Shown here: piece by piece, positions 1 to 8,003 of the stretch
Layout of the letters: each line of letters begins with the position of its first letter
Position numbering within the stretch: position 1 is the stretch's first letter
Assembly (NCBI GenBank): GCA_938036875.1
Contig: CALHVX010000044.1
Coordinates: 124,001 to 188,000 of the forward strand
Direction of reading: 5' to 3'
Source: an uncultured Pseudomonadales bacterium
GTDB lineage: Bacteria > Pseudomonadota > Gammaproteobacteria > Pseudomonadales > Azotimanducaceae
Length of the DNA stretch: 64,000 bases
Notes under the pieces: generated by a model
The model's database searches: none
The model's input: the letters and a program-made list of their open reading frames with translations, nothing else
Told to the model about the DNA's origin: nothing
Translations under genes and position numbers: made by a program

Positions 1-2357
1 ATGGCCCGGTCAAGGATCTCAAGCGAGTCCTGTGCCTCACCAATCGATGCATGAGGCATCGTTGTCGGCATATAGAGGTAAGAGCCTTCATCCAGATTAG
101 GCATAAACTCCTTACCAAAGCCCGGCATTGTCCGGTCAACCGCCTGCCAAGCGTTCGTTTGACGCAGTGCATCGGGGGCGAACTTGAAGACATTGTCGAA
201 ACCCAGCCACGCCGTTAACCCAAGCGCCGTAATCAGCACTGGCACTGTGGTGAATAACGCCTTGTGCTCCAAACACCAACCCAGAAGCCTCGGGTATGCG
301 CGTTGATAGGCACGAAACGCAAGCAACAACCCACCAATCAACACCACGACAAACAGAAGATTGACGAACAGTCCCCTACCCGGTCCCAATGGTAGCCAAG
401 ATTGAGTCAATAGAATGGCAACCAGCCCAGCCACCAACAGGCTAGCTGCAGGCGTTAAGTTGTCGGTGATCCAAACCGGAATCGCAATTCGATCCTTGAG
501 TAGTTGCAGTGCACAGAACGCGATTAGCAACGAACCCGCTAATACGCTGTACCAGACCACGATGGCCAGCCCTGCCGCTAGAAGCCCAACGTAGAACAGG
601 CTCTTTAACCGCTCTGATCGTATCTTGGTGCCAAAAAGTAGTTGCGCAGCGGGCGGGATAATCGCCAACGCAACAATAACGGCGGCCATCAACGCGAACG
701 TCTTAGTAAACGCTAGCGGCGTGAATAGCTTTCCTTCTGCACCCGTCATGGTGAAGACAGGCAGAAAGCTGACCACTGTCGTGGCTACCGAGGTTAATAC
801 CGCGCCGGCCACTTCTCTGGTGGCCTCAAAGACGATCTCCAACGGAGAGTTGTCCGGCTCCGCTTCCTCCATGTGCCTGAGTACGTTTTCACAGATGATG
901 ACCCCCATATCGACCATGGTGCCGATGGCGATCGCAATCCCCGACAAAGCAACGATGTTAGCGGAGACGCCAAAGAGCTTCATCGCGATAAAACACATCA
1001 GCACCGCCACAGGCAGCAGTGCACTGATAAGAATCGAGCTACGAAGGTGCATCACCATGATCAGCACCACAATCATGGTGATGAAAATTTCTTCCGTCAG
1101 CGCATCGTTTAACGTCCCGAGCGTTTCATAAATCAGGTCGGTGCGGTCGTAGAACGGCACAATCGTTACCTGACTCAGGGTCAGTCCCTCGGGCCAGGTG
1201 TCCTGCGCATTGCCACGCAGCCAAGGAATCCAGGCCTCCTGGTTCAGCGTGTTATCAACAAAAGCATCGAAGTCGTTGTCTTGTGCAAATACTCGAAGGG
1301 CACTCTTTGAGGTTGTTCGGTAGTCAACGATTGCCTTTGAAGGCAGCCCTGGAGAAACTTCCGCAATCTTCTCCTTGGCATTGCCGATCGCTGCCAAGGG
1401 ATTGAAGCCATAGCGCGCAACCACCACGCCCCCGACGGCCTCGGTGCCGCCTTTATCAAGTGCCCCTCTTCGCAGCGCCGGTCCCTTAGCCACATTGGCT
1501 ACGTCGCTAATGCGAATCGGTACATTGTCGTTCACACCAACAACAATCTCTTCGATGTCTTCAATGTTTTCGATGAACCCGAGACCTCGAATCACATATT
1601 CCGCACCATTGACTTCAATCGTTCTGGCACCCACGTCGAGATTCGATTGACGAGTCGCTTTGAAGACCTGGTCCAGCGTTATTCCATGCGCCCTCATAGC
1701 GTCTGGGTCCACATCGATCTGGTATTCCTCTTGGTATCCACCAATGGAACCCACTTCGCTGACGCCTTCGGCAGCGAGGAGCGCGTAGCGGACGTACCAA
1801 TCTTGAACACCTCGAAGCTCTTCTAGACCCCAGCCACCGGTAGGATTTCCTTGCGGATCGTGACCTTCCAGCGTGTACCAATAGACTTGCCCCAGTGCGG
1901 TCGCATCCGGACCGAGTGCCGGCTGCACATCAGCCGGAAGCGTGCCTCGAGGCAAGCTGCTAAGCTTCTCCAGCACTCGACTTCTGGACCAGTAAAACTC
2001 GATTCCTTCTTCAAATATTATGTAAACTGTTGAAAATCCAAAGAATGAATAACTTCTGACTGTCTTCACCCCAGGCACGCCCAACAGCGCAACCGTTAGC
2101 GGGTAGGTGATTTGGTCCTCAACGTCTTGAGGCGAGCGGCCCATCCATTCGGTAAAGATGATTTGTTGGTTCTCGCCAATGTCCGGTATGGCATCAACCG
2201 ACACTGGAGAGCGCGGCAAACTGCCTAACTCCCAAGTAAACGGCGCAACCATTGCCCCCCAACCGATAACCCCTGCCAGCAGCAGGAACACGACGAGTTT
2301 TTTCTCAAGACAAAAGCGAATCAGCTTGTCGAGCAGAGAGTAGCTTTCAGTGTTCAT
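1..2357 (-). CDS. cusA: CusA-type copper/silver RND efflux permease (3' end outside window)
   Basis: Inner-membrane proton-driven pump of a CusCBA tripartite exporter for Cu(I)/Ag(I). The frame opens at an ATG at 2357 and stays open to base 1, giving about 785 residues; the C-terminal part lies outside the window. The N-terminus has a cytoplasmic stretch, then the first membrane helix (about residues 20-38). The membrane signature AIGTMVDMGVIICEN (about residues 470-485) is of the CusA class (AIGxMVD) rather than the CzcA class (DFGxxVDG). A PTTMP-type motif sits near the left edge. Its residue number (about 760) is higher than in E. coli CusA, so this is probably one of the longer family members. 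It starts 13 bases after the cusB stop, as last gene of a cus operon. Family assignment is sure; the metal is inferred from signature and context. Confidence 0.93.
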   Translation of the reverse strand, partial: MNTESYSLLDKLIRFCLEKKLVVFLLLAGVIGWGAMVAPFTWELGSLPRSPVSVDAIPDIGENQQIIFTEWMGRSPQDVEDQITYPLTVALLGVPGVKTVRSYSFFGFSTVYIIFEEGIEFYWSRSRVLEKLSSLPRGTLPADVQPALGPDATALGQVYWYTLEGHDPQGNPTGGWGLEELRGVQDWYVRYALLAAEGVSEVGSIGGYQEEYQIDVDPDAMRAHGITLDQVFKATRQSNLDVGARTIEVNGAEYVIRGLGFIENIEDIEEIVVGVNDNVPIRISDVANVAKGPALRRGALDKGGTEAVGGVVVARYGFNPLAAIGNAKEKIAEVSPGLPSKAIVDYRTTSKSALRVFAQDNDFDAFVDNTLNQEAWIPWLRGNAQDTWPEGLTLSQVTIVPFYDRTDLIYETLGTLNDALTEEIFITMIVVLIMVMHLRSSILISALLPVAVLMCFIAMKLFGVSANIVALSGIAIAIGTMVDMGVIICENVLRHMEEAEPDNSPLEIVFEATREVAGAVLTSVATTVVSFLPVFTMTGAEGKLFTPLAFTKTFALMAAVIVALAIIPPAAQLLFGTKIRSERLKSLFYVGLLAAGLAIVVWYSVLAGSLLIAFCALQLLKDRIAIPVWITDNLTPAASLLVAGLVAILLTQSWLPLGPGRGLFVNLLFVVVLIGGLLLAFRAYQRAYPRLLGWCLEHKALFTTVPVLITALGLTAWLGFDNVFKFAPDALRQTNAWQAVDRTMPGFGKEFMPNLDEGSYLYMPTTMPHASIGEAQDSLEILDRA

Positions 2358-2370
2358 ACGCCTACCCCCA

Positions 2371-3954
2371 CTAGTGGTCATGGCCGCCGGTTGAACCGCC
2401 GCCGTCTGGATTCATCATGCTGGGCTTCGCTTGAATCTGAAGCGCACTGTCGATTTTGAAGTTGCCAGAGACGACAACTAAGTCCCCTTCCGACAAACCG
2501 CTCTCAACGATGTAATCTGCCCCCGCTCTAGGACCAAGCACCACGACTCGCCCCGTGTAGGTGGGCCGATCGGCATCCGGTTCTTCCACATACACAACAG
2601 CTCGCTCACCCGTTAAGAGCGCGGCCGTTGCTGGTATCACAATCGGTGCTTCAACGTCCGCCGATGATTCTTCTGCAAAGCCTAAGGATTCGGTCCTCAC
2701 CAGGTCCATGCCGCACACCGGACAGGTGCCGGGCTCATCACTAATGATTTCGGGGTGCATGGGTGATACCCACTTACCCGCTAAGTCTTGATCAACCACC
2801 TTGCCGCCGGTGGCTAAGCGAGCTGAAACATTCGCTCTCACAAACATCTCTGGTTTTAGCCGCTCGTCACTGTTGTCCACGTTGACTCGAACCTTCACGG
2901 TTCGCGTCTTCGGATTCAGGACCGGGTCAATGAACGCAATACGACCATGAAAGGTTTCGCCTGGAAAAGCCTGAGTTGAGAAATCCACCTGTTGGCCGTA
3001 ACGAAGCCACTGCAGATCAGACTCGTATGCATCGAGTTGCACCCAAACAGAACTTAAATCGGCAATTGTGAAAATCCGGCTACCAGTTTCTACGTACATC
3101 CCTTGTTGTGCGTTCTTATGAATCACAACACCACTAGAGGGGGAGTAAATCGTGACGTGCTCTTCTGGTTTACCCGTTTTTTCGATTTGCTTAATCTGGC
3201 CGGCCGTTAATCCCCAAAGACGTAGCTTGTCTCTTGCCGAATCCACCGTGCCTTTGGCAGAGTCGCGCAGAGAGCTGAGCCCACTCTTTGACATTTCTTT
3301 CATGCCGCGAATCGCCTGAAGCAGCTCTTCTTGTGCTGAGTAGAGTTCCGGACTGTAGAGCTTCACCATGTGGTCGCCCTTCTTCACCGATAAACCGGTG
3401 TAGTCAACAAACAGCCCATCGATTCGTCCAGGTATCCAGGCCGTGATGTAGGCCAAATTGGTTTCGTCATAAGCGACTTTGCCAACCAATCGAAGGGAGG
3501 CTGTTGGGAAACGCCGTTCAACAGGCACGGTTTCGATTCGCATCAGCGCTTTCTGAGAAGGACTGACACTAATCTGCCGGGCCTCTTCCATACCGCTCAT
3601 GCCACTGGATTCCTGCTTGGGCACTTTGATGAGATCCATGCCGCAAATGGGGCACTTCCCTGGACCATCTCTTTGGATGTGCGGATGCATGGAACAACTC
3701 CAAACATCTGCCTTGGGTGTTAACGGATTCGACTGAACAATGGGCGACATTTTGGGCTCGCCTACCATCTGACTCATATCGTGGCCCGCTTGCTCATCTA
3801 CCGGCACACTTGCCATCGGCTCGTTCATCGGCATGTTGTGCTCACCGCTGCCGCCTGAGAACAACGACATCACAATCAAGGTTCCAACGATTGCGGCTGC
3901 AGCAATTACCCAGCGGGAGCGCGCGAGTGGCAGAATTTTTTTACTGATGTTCAT
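2371..3954 (-). CDS. cusB: CusB-type periplasmic adaptor with two heavy-metal-binding domains
   Basis: Membrane fusion protein linking the CusA pump to the CusC channel; 527 residues. An N-terminal membrane segment (about residues 12-30) is followed by a Met/His-rich linker (HNMPMNEPM, HDMSQM), typical of copper-handling proteins. Two HMBD-type domains are visible, each with an MHP motif followed by a CPxCGMDL motif: one near residues 85-110 before the barrel-sandwich core, one near 395-420 inserted in the C-terminal half. The C-terminus is His-rich (GGHDH). I chose the ATG at 3954 because AGGAG lies 7 bases upstream; the frame also opens earlier at 3978 without a good ribosome site. The start overlaps the end of cusC, suggesting translational coupling. 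Two HMBD copies are more than the usual zero or one. Confidence 0.93.
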   Translation of the reverse strand: MNISKKILPLARSRWVIAAAAIVGTLIVMSLFSGGSGEHNMPMNEPMASVPVDEQAGHDMSQMVGEPKMSPIVQSNPLTPKADVWSCSMHPHIQRDGPGKCPICGMDLIKVPKQESSGMSGMEEARQISVSPSQKALMRIETVPVERRFPTASLRLVGKVAYDETNLAYITAWIPGRIDGLFVDYTGLSVKKGDHMVKLYSPELYSAQEELLQAIRGMKEMSKSGLSSLRDSAKGTVDSARDKLRLWGLTAGQIKQIEKTGKPEEHVTIYSPSSGVVIHKNAQQGMYVETGSRIFTIADLSSVWVQLDAYESDLQWLRYGQQVDFSTQAFPGETFHGRIAFIDPVLNPKTRTVKVRVNVDNSDERLKPEMFVRANVSARLATGGKVVDQDLAGKWVSPMHPEIISDEPGTCPVCGMDLVRTESLGFAEESSADVEAPIVIPATAALLTGERAVVYVEEPDADRPTYTGRVVVLGPRAGADYIVESGLSEGDLVVVSGNFKIDSALQIQAKPSMMNPDGGGSTGGHDH

Positions 3955-5374
3955 ATGTGCTCTCCTGTTGTTCGCCATTCGTTATTAGCGGTTGGCCTGT
4001 TAATTTTTCGAGCACAGTGCGTGCCTGATTGTGATCCGTAATGGAGCGGGCATACGACAGCTCGAAGTTGAGCAACATGCGCTGTGAATCGATCAAGTCC
4101 GCAAAGGGTGCCGCCCCGGTGCTATAGGAGCGCTGAGTGGCCGCCAGAGACTCGTTTGCTTTGGGTAATAAGGTGTTTTTGTAAAGGTCGATTTGCCGCT
4201 CCGCGTCTCGAAGCTTGAAGAGTGCTGTCACTGTATCGGCATGAAAAGCGTTTAGCTGTTGGTCACGCTTGTATTGCTGCTGCCTTATCGCGGCATCAGC
4301 TTCTTTAACCCCAGCATCATATTTAGAGCGCCAGATTGGCAGCGTAATGCCAACCATCCCAGACAGTGCATTGTCACCACTGCCGTTAACACCCGCATTT
4401 CTCGCCTCACCCGTGGCGATGTAATCAACGCCAACGGTGAAATCAGGCAGGTAGTTTTTCTTAGCTCGTTCTCTAAGTGATCTCGCCGCCGCTATATCAA
4501 AGCCCGTGGCTCGAAGCGCTGGATTATTGAGGGCTACTTTCTCGAGCAGCTCGTCATCACTAAAGCCTACTGCTTCAGAATCGAGAGTCTTTGGCAGCGC
4601 CAAAGACTCTGTCGTTGGGCGATTGAGTGCGCTGTTTAACCGAGCAAAGAGCGGGGCTCTTCGGTCTTTCAGGCTCGCTAATCGATTTTCGATGTTGCCA
4701 AGCTCAACCTGTGCACGAATCACATCCGAATGCGTCGCCCCCCCAGTGCCGTAGCGAGCTCTTGCAACACGTTCCAGATGAAGCACCAGGTCTCGATTGC
4801 CCTGGACGATCTCTATCGACTGGCCTAGGTAGTAAAGCTCATACCAGGCACTAGCCACTTCAGCGATGACAGTGTTTCGAACCGAGGCGACTCGCTCAGC
4901 AGCGGCTCGAGCGGAATCAGTGGCAGCAACCCCTTGAAGACGTAACTTTCCGAACCATGGCAGCGTTTGGGAAATGCCAATCGCGTGCTCTTGCGGACCA
5001 ACACGTGTTTCTACTTCTTCAAAGAAGTAGCGGTAGGTTAACTTCGGATCCGGCAGCGAGGTGACTTGAGGCACACGCTCCAGAGCACCGAGATGTTGCT
5101 GACGGGCGGCTTGTATCTCAGGGTTATGCTCCAGCGCATAGTCAACGAGTGAACGGAGATTCTGAGCGTCTAGCGCATCCCTTGATTGCCTTCTTATCCA
5201 GGTGGTATCAATTCGTTCTTCAGTGACACCAGCTAAACGCTTTGCATTTTGCTGACCCTCGGCTGATCCAGTATCTGAAGCAGGCGCTCTGAAAAGCGAG
5301 TTGGCACAGCCACTGAGTAAAAGGACCGATATAAATGCCAGAAGCGTCTGGCTACGCTTTGTATTAATGATCAT
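3941..5374 (-). CDS. cusC: CusC-type outer membrane efflux channel (lipoprotein)
   Basis: TolC-family outer membrane factor that completes the tripartite CusCBA exporter; 477 residues from the ATG at 5374. It has a lipoprotein signal peptide with the lipobox LSGC, so the mature protein is probably acylated. The body has the two repeated halves of OEP domains, with NPEIQAARQQHLGALERVPQ near the first helix and NPALRATGFDIAAARS in the second. The frame also opens at a TTG at 5407, but the ATG gives the compact lipoprotein signal. The start overlaps the last codons of the cytochrome c gene, and the end overlaps the start of cusB, so the genes are tightly packed in one operon. Substrate follows from the neighbouring CusA. 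Confidence 0.9.
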   Translation of the reverse strand: MIINTKRSQTLLAFISVLLLSGCANSLFRAPASDTGSAEGQQNAKRLAGVTEERIDTTWIRRQSRDALDAQNLRSLVDYALEHNPEIQAARQQHLGALERVPQVTSLPDPKLTYRYFFEEVETRVGPQEHAIGISQTLPWFGKLRLQGVAATDSARAAAERVASVRNTVIAEVASAWYELYYLGQSIEIVQGNRDLVLHLERVARARYGTGGATHSDVIRAQVELGNIENRLASLKDRRAPLFARLNSALNRPTTESLALPKTLDSEAVGFSDDELLEKVALNNPALRATGFDIAAARSLRERAKKNYLPDFTVGVDYIATGEARNAGVNGSGDNALSGMVGITLPIWRSKYDAGVKEADAAIRQQQYKRDQQLNAFHADTVTALFKLRDAERQIDLYKNTLLPKANESLAATQRSYSTGAAPFADLIDSQRMLLNFELSYARSITDHNQARTVLEKLTGQPLITNGEQQESTYEHQ

Positions 5375-5984
5375 GAGATGAATGATCGTGTGCTGGTTTT
5401 TCTTCAACCGTCTCTTCGAGATGCTCGAGCGGTTCTTCTTGGTGACCGCTCACTTCTTGCGGCGCGTGATGGCCAGCACCTGAGGCACTTGCCAGACTCG
5501 CCCCATAGCTGGCCTTATCCAAATTGGGAAGCTCAGTCATGAAGGCAACGACAGGCCACAAGTCAGCATCACCGTGGGTTGCGCCCCAGGCCGGCATGCC
5601 GGTCATCTTGATGCCGTTTTTGGTTATCCAGTAAAGCTCTGCAGGTGTTAGGTGTGCTCCTGACTTCGCCAGGTCAGGCGCTCTTGGATTCAGCCCGAGG
5701 CCCATCGCGTCAGTCTTTTTGCCTGGTCGGTCGTGGCAACTTGCGCACATCGACTCAAAATCGTTGATGCCAGCTTGTTGCATTGCCGGTGTGAGCTCGG
5801 GCACAACAACCTCCCCTGCCCTTCTCTCAACCGAGGCGTGCATTGTGGTTTTCATTAACCACGTTGATGATTCATTGTGTGGGACCAGCGCACTAACGTT
5901 GTAAACGCCCGAATAAACAACCGAGAGTCCAATAGCCAGAGCAACAGCCCCACTAACAAGCAGGGTTCCAAATATCGTTTTCAT
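5364..5984 (-). CDS. Membrane-anchored c-type cytochrome in the cus operon
   Basis: Single-haem class I cytochrome c, 206 residues. A membrane helix at residues about 4-25 anchors or exports it. The haem site CASCH is present, and the downstream MTGMPAWG segment probably supplies the axial methionine. The last 45 residues are acidic and His-rich (HHAPQEV, ending HDHSSHDH) and could bind metal. The ATG at 5984 is preceded by AGGAAA; the longer open frame to 6011 has no such site. It is co-oriented with and overlaps cusC. Cytochromes of this sort recur in cus/cop loci, where a role in periplasmic Cu(I)/Cu(II) redox or electron transfer is possible; that is inference, not shown here. Confidence 0.85.
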   Translation of the reverse strand: MKTIFGTLLVSGAVALAIGLSVVYSGVYNVSALVPHNESSTWLMKTTMHASVERRAGEVVVPELTPAMQQAGINDFESMCASCHDRPGKKTDAMGLGLNPRAPDLAKSGAHLTPAELYWITKNGIKMTGMPAWGATHGDADLWPVVAFMTELPNLDKASYGASLASASGAGHHAPQEVSGHQEEPLEHLEETVEEKPAHDHSSHDH

Positions 5985-6089
5985 ACCGCCATTTCCTAGT
6001 TCGAATGACACAATCCAATAACTAGAAAGCGAACTGACTTCGCTCTCACAATTTTTAGACGCTAAGACGCGTCTGAATTGGATCTGTCT

Positions 6090-6482
6090 CTATTCGAGCT
6101 GGAGGTCGTGCCGGCGGACAGGCGATTCGGCCATAAACGCAATATCTGCGTATGGCGGGCCAGTGGATGTTAAAGCGGGAAGTTGGGTAGCCTGACTAAT
6201 TGCTACCAAATCGAGTTGAGTATCGTCCTCATCCAGATCGACTTTGGTCAGATGTGGAGATGGCGTAACCAGCCCACCCTGTTCACAACTAATCGCCAGT
6301 GCTGAATTACAGTCCGAGCATTGTTTGTGAGGGCAATCAGAGTCGGCCGGTGCTTCGTGGTGTTGATGTTGCTGCCCTTGAGCCTCTGAGCTTGCAGACG
6401 CTGACGCACACGGACACACCAAATTGACGAACACAAAGGCCGTCGCAAGTAAGATGTGTAGGACTTTTCTTTGCAGCATCAT
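6090..6482 (-). CDS. Small secreted Cys/His-rich protein, first gene of cus operon
   Basis: A 130-residue protein of unknown family. An N-terminal hydrophobic segment ends near VCPCASASA, so it is secreted or a lipoprotein. After it comes a His/Cys cluster (HQHHE, then CPHKQCSDC), suitable for binding soft metals. The C-terminal half is polar without a recognisable domain. It starts 13 bases from the CsoR-type operator, making it the first gene of the cus operon; two adjacent ATG codons (6482, 6479) can serve as start. Small His/Cys-rich periplasmic proteins are frequent in metal-efflux operons and are usually taken as metal carriers, but I cannot name this one. Confidence 0.7.
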   Translation of the reverse strand: MMLQRKVLHILLATAFVFVNLVCPCASASASSEAQGQQHQHHEAPADSDCPHKQCSDCNSALAISCEQGGLVTPSPHLTKVDLDEDDTQLDLVAISQATQLPALTSTGPPYADIAFMAESPVRRHDLQLE

Positions 6483-6494
6483 ACAGATACCCTA

Positions 6495-6509
6495 TACCCC
6501 CTAAGGGTA
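6495..6509. promoter_or_regulatory. CsoR-type operator between cus operon and csoR
   Basis: The sequence TACCC-CCTAA-GGGTA is a perfect 5-bp inverted repeat with a 5-base centre. It has the C-tract/G-tract layout of CsoR/RcnR-family operators and sits between the divergent cus operon and csoR gene. Binding is inferred from layout and neighbour. Confidence 0.6.
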
Positions 6510-6544
6510 CTGGTCAACGCACAATTTCGAGGTTTATCTAAGTC

Positions 6545-6829
6545 ATGGCAGAACAACCAAAAAAGCGGGAAGCAATCGTCAGACGTCTTAACAAGATTGA
6601 GGGACAGGTTCGCGGCATCAATCGAATGCTAGAAGAGAACCGCTACTGCATCGACATTCTTCATCAGGTCCAAGCCACCAAGGCCGCTCTAACCAAAGTA
6701 GAAACCGTACTCCTGAGGGACCACGCCAGTGCTTGCGTTGACGAGGCCCTGCAGAAAGGCACTCTTGAGGAGCAGCGAGAAAAGATCGTTGAGCTCGTTG
6801 GACTGTTTGAAGGCGTCAGGGCGAAGTGA
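6545..6829 (+). CDS. csoR: CsoR/RcnR-family copper-sensing repressor
   Basis: All-helical DUF156-family DNA-binding repressor, 94 residues, the usual family length. The copper triad is complete: Cys35 in RYCIDIL, His60 and Cys64 in RDHASAC, the x-C-H-C pattern of Cu(I)-responsive CsoR rather than the RcnR (Ni/Co) or FrmR pattern. Family knowledge: apo-protein binds G/C-tract operators and leaves DNA on binding Cu(I). It is divergent from the cus operon with a palindromic operator 36 bases upstream of its ATG, so it probably represses both itself and the operon. Function is well supported by the ligands. Confidence 0.9.
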   Translation: MAEQPKKREAIVRRLNKIEGQVRGINRMLEENRYCIDILHQVQATKAALTKVETVLLRDHASACVDEALQKGTLEEQREKIVELVGLFEGVRAK

Positions 6830-6834
6830 ATTCC

Positions 6835-7137
6835 TTACACTTGGCCGTAGGATACCAAGCGAAACTCCTTCGGCCTGAACTCACAAAGTAACGAGGGAAA
6901 CAGCACTGAGCTTTGGGCATCCTCAAAGCGCAACCGGCCCCGAAAAAACCTCACCTCCCCTTTCATCGCATACTCGTGAAACCACTTGGTATCTGTTCTC
7001 GCGGGAGCCAGCCCAACAACCTTGGCACCACTTTGAGCAGCAGAGTAAGCCTTGTGAAGCCATAGCCCAGTTTGCTATGAGCCATAGGGAGGGTTGCACC
7101 AATAAAAGCGAAGCCGACAAAACGCACTATGGCCGAG
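6835..7137 (-). pseudogene. Remnant of phage-type DNA N6-adenine methyltransferase
   Basis: On the minus strand one frame reads FYWCNPPYGS, then a TAG stop (7075-7077), then about 80 residues: AYSAAQSGAKVVGLAPARTD, then KWFHEYAM, RFFRGRLRF, PSLLCEFRP, ending at TAA (6835). The NPPY motif is the catalytic motif of adenine-N6 methyltransferases, and the segment after it resembles phage Dam-type proteins (PARTDTKWFHE, GRLxF, PSxLxxFRP). The N-terminal half is missing and the frame is broken, so this is a dead fragment. It lies between csoR and the mercury module and suggests a phage or plasmid segment was once here. Confidence 0.6.
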
Positions 7138-7239
7138 TCAGTGCTGCCTAGGAAAACACGGAAGGCATTGGCATCCGGGTAAAGGCTCCGCTGCTCTGTT
7201 GGTTAACTGTACTAGCTCAGATCGGCCGAGACCTGACTT

Positions 7240-7947
7240 TCACTCGTGTTGACCAATCTCCTGCAACACCTTGAGCAAGGGCTCAGCCTTCAACGGCCCC
7301 GTGTGACGGTAGACGATATCGCCCGAACCACTCAGAGCGACAACGGTTGGTAATCCAACAACGCTGAACTGTTTGCCAATCTCAGGATATTCATCGGTAT
7401 CCACTTTGATGAACACATAACCCTGGTCGAGCGCCTCAATAACAGCTGCGTCAGCAAAGGTGGTCTTGTCCATTGTCCGGCACGCGCCGCACCACTTGGC
7501 GTGAAAATCGACAAACACGCGCTTACCCGCCGACTGAGCTTGATCGAGCGCCGTCTGTATTAATGGCGGGAGTTCTCCCGAGAGTTCCCTCGTTGTGGTT
7601 GGTGCAATCCGGCTTTGAGCAAGCGACTCCTTAAAGCCTGTTTCACTGATGGCCTCAAGCATCTGATCCGTCCCGACTTTATCGGGATCATAAGACACAG
7701 TGAATTCATCAACAGAAAGATCAACGGTGACGTTGGTGATACCTGGCAACTCTAACAGAGCGGCTTCGACCGAATTCGGTCAGCTCATTCACGTCGCGCC
7801 GCTTTTACTCTTCATCATGCCGTCAACGGCAATGGTGACTTTCAGCAACGCATGTTCCGCTCGCTCGGCCTGCGCAAACGGTGCCAACATCAGCACGGCG
7901 AGGGTTGCAACGCCATGGATAACCACTTTTCTAATCAACACGACCAT
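7240..7947 (-). CDS. Candidate double-selenocysteine MerP-like/thioredoxin fusion (UxxU)
   Basis: Read through two in-frame TGA codons, this is one 235-residue secreted protein. Residues 1-27 are a signal peptide ending AQA. Residues about 35-105 are a MerP/HMA fold: KVTIAVDGM, eight extra residues, then U53-M-S-U56-PNSVEAALLELPGI, which aligns with the CAACPITVKKAL segment of MerP, with both metal-binding Cys replaced by TGA (7789-7791 and 7780-7782). Residues about 125-235 are a thioredoxin domain with WCGAC and the cis-Pro loop GLPTVV. The frame is intact on both sides. Its promoter matches the MerR type. I infer a periplasmic Hg(II)-binding and reducing protein with two selenocysteines. 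ATG 7947 (or GTG 7941) gives the signal peptide; no strong ribosome site is seen. Alternative: a pseudogene with two nonsense mutations, leaving only a thioredoxin domain. Confidence 0.72.
7750..7760 (-). promoter_or_regulatory. Candidate SECIS hairpin after the TGA codons
   Basis: On the minus strand CTCT-GTT-AGAG can form a 4-bp stem with a GTT loop, beginning 19 bases after the second TGA. Bacterial SECIS elements lie about 15-40 bases after the UGA, with a G and U in a small apical loop, so place and loop fit. The stem is short; only a folding calculation could support it. Confidence 0.3.
7768..7781. promoter_or_regulatory. 14-bp perfect palindrome overlapping the second TGA
   Basis: GACCGAATTCGGTC is a perfect palindrome. 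In the mRNA it can fold as GACCG-AATT-CGGUC directly at the second TGA codon. It could be part of a SECIS structure for the first TGA or chance; it may also compete with the downstream hairpin. Confidence 0.3.
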
Positions 7948-7971
7948 CCGGTTTGGATATAAGTAAATTGG

Positions 7972-8002
7972 AGCATAGAGCCTGTATCTGCTACAGGTGC
8001 AA
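7972..8002 (-). promoter_or_regulatory. MerR-type promoter of the MerP-thioredoxin gene
   Basis: On the minus strand: -35 TTGCAC (7997-8002), a 19-bp spacer, -10 TATGCT (7972-7977). The spacer holds the dyad CCTGTAG-CAG-ATACAGG. The 19-bp spacer with a central dyad is the hallmark of MerR-activated promoters. It begins just after the merR stop codon. Confidence 0.75.
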
Positions 8003-8003
8003 C

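Noticed and set aside
7240-7749. Reading the thioredoxin gene as starting at TTG 7749 with no selenocysteine
   Set aside because: This start cuts the HMA domain in half, has no ribosome site and leaves the upstream signal peptide and HMA beginning unexplained in the same frame.
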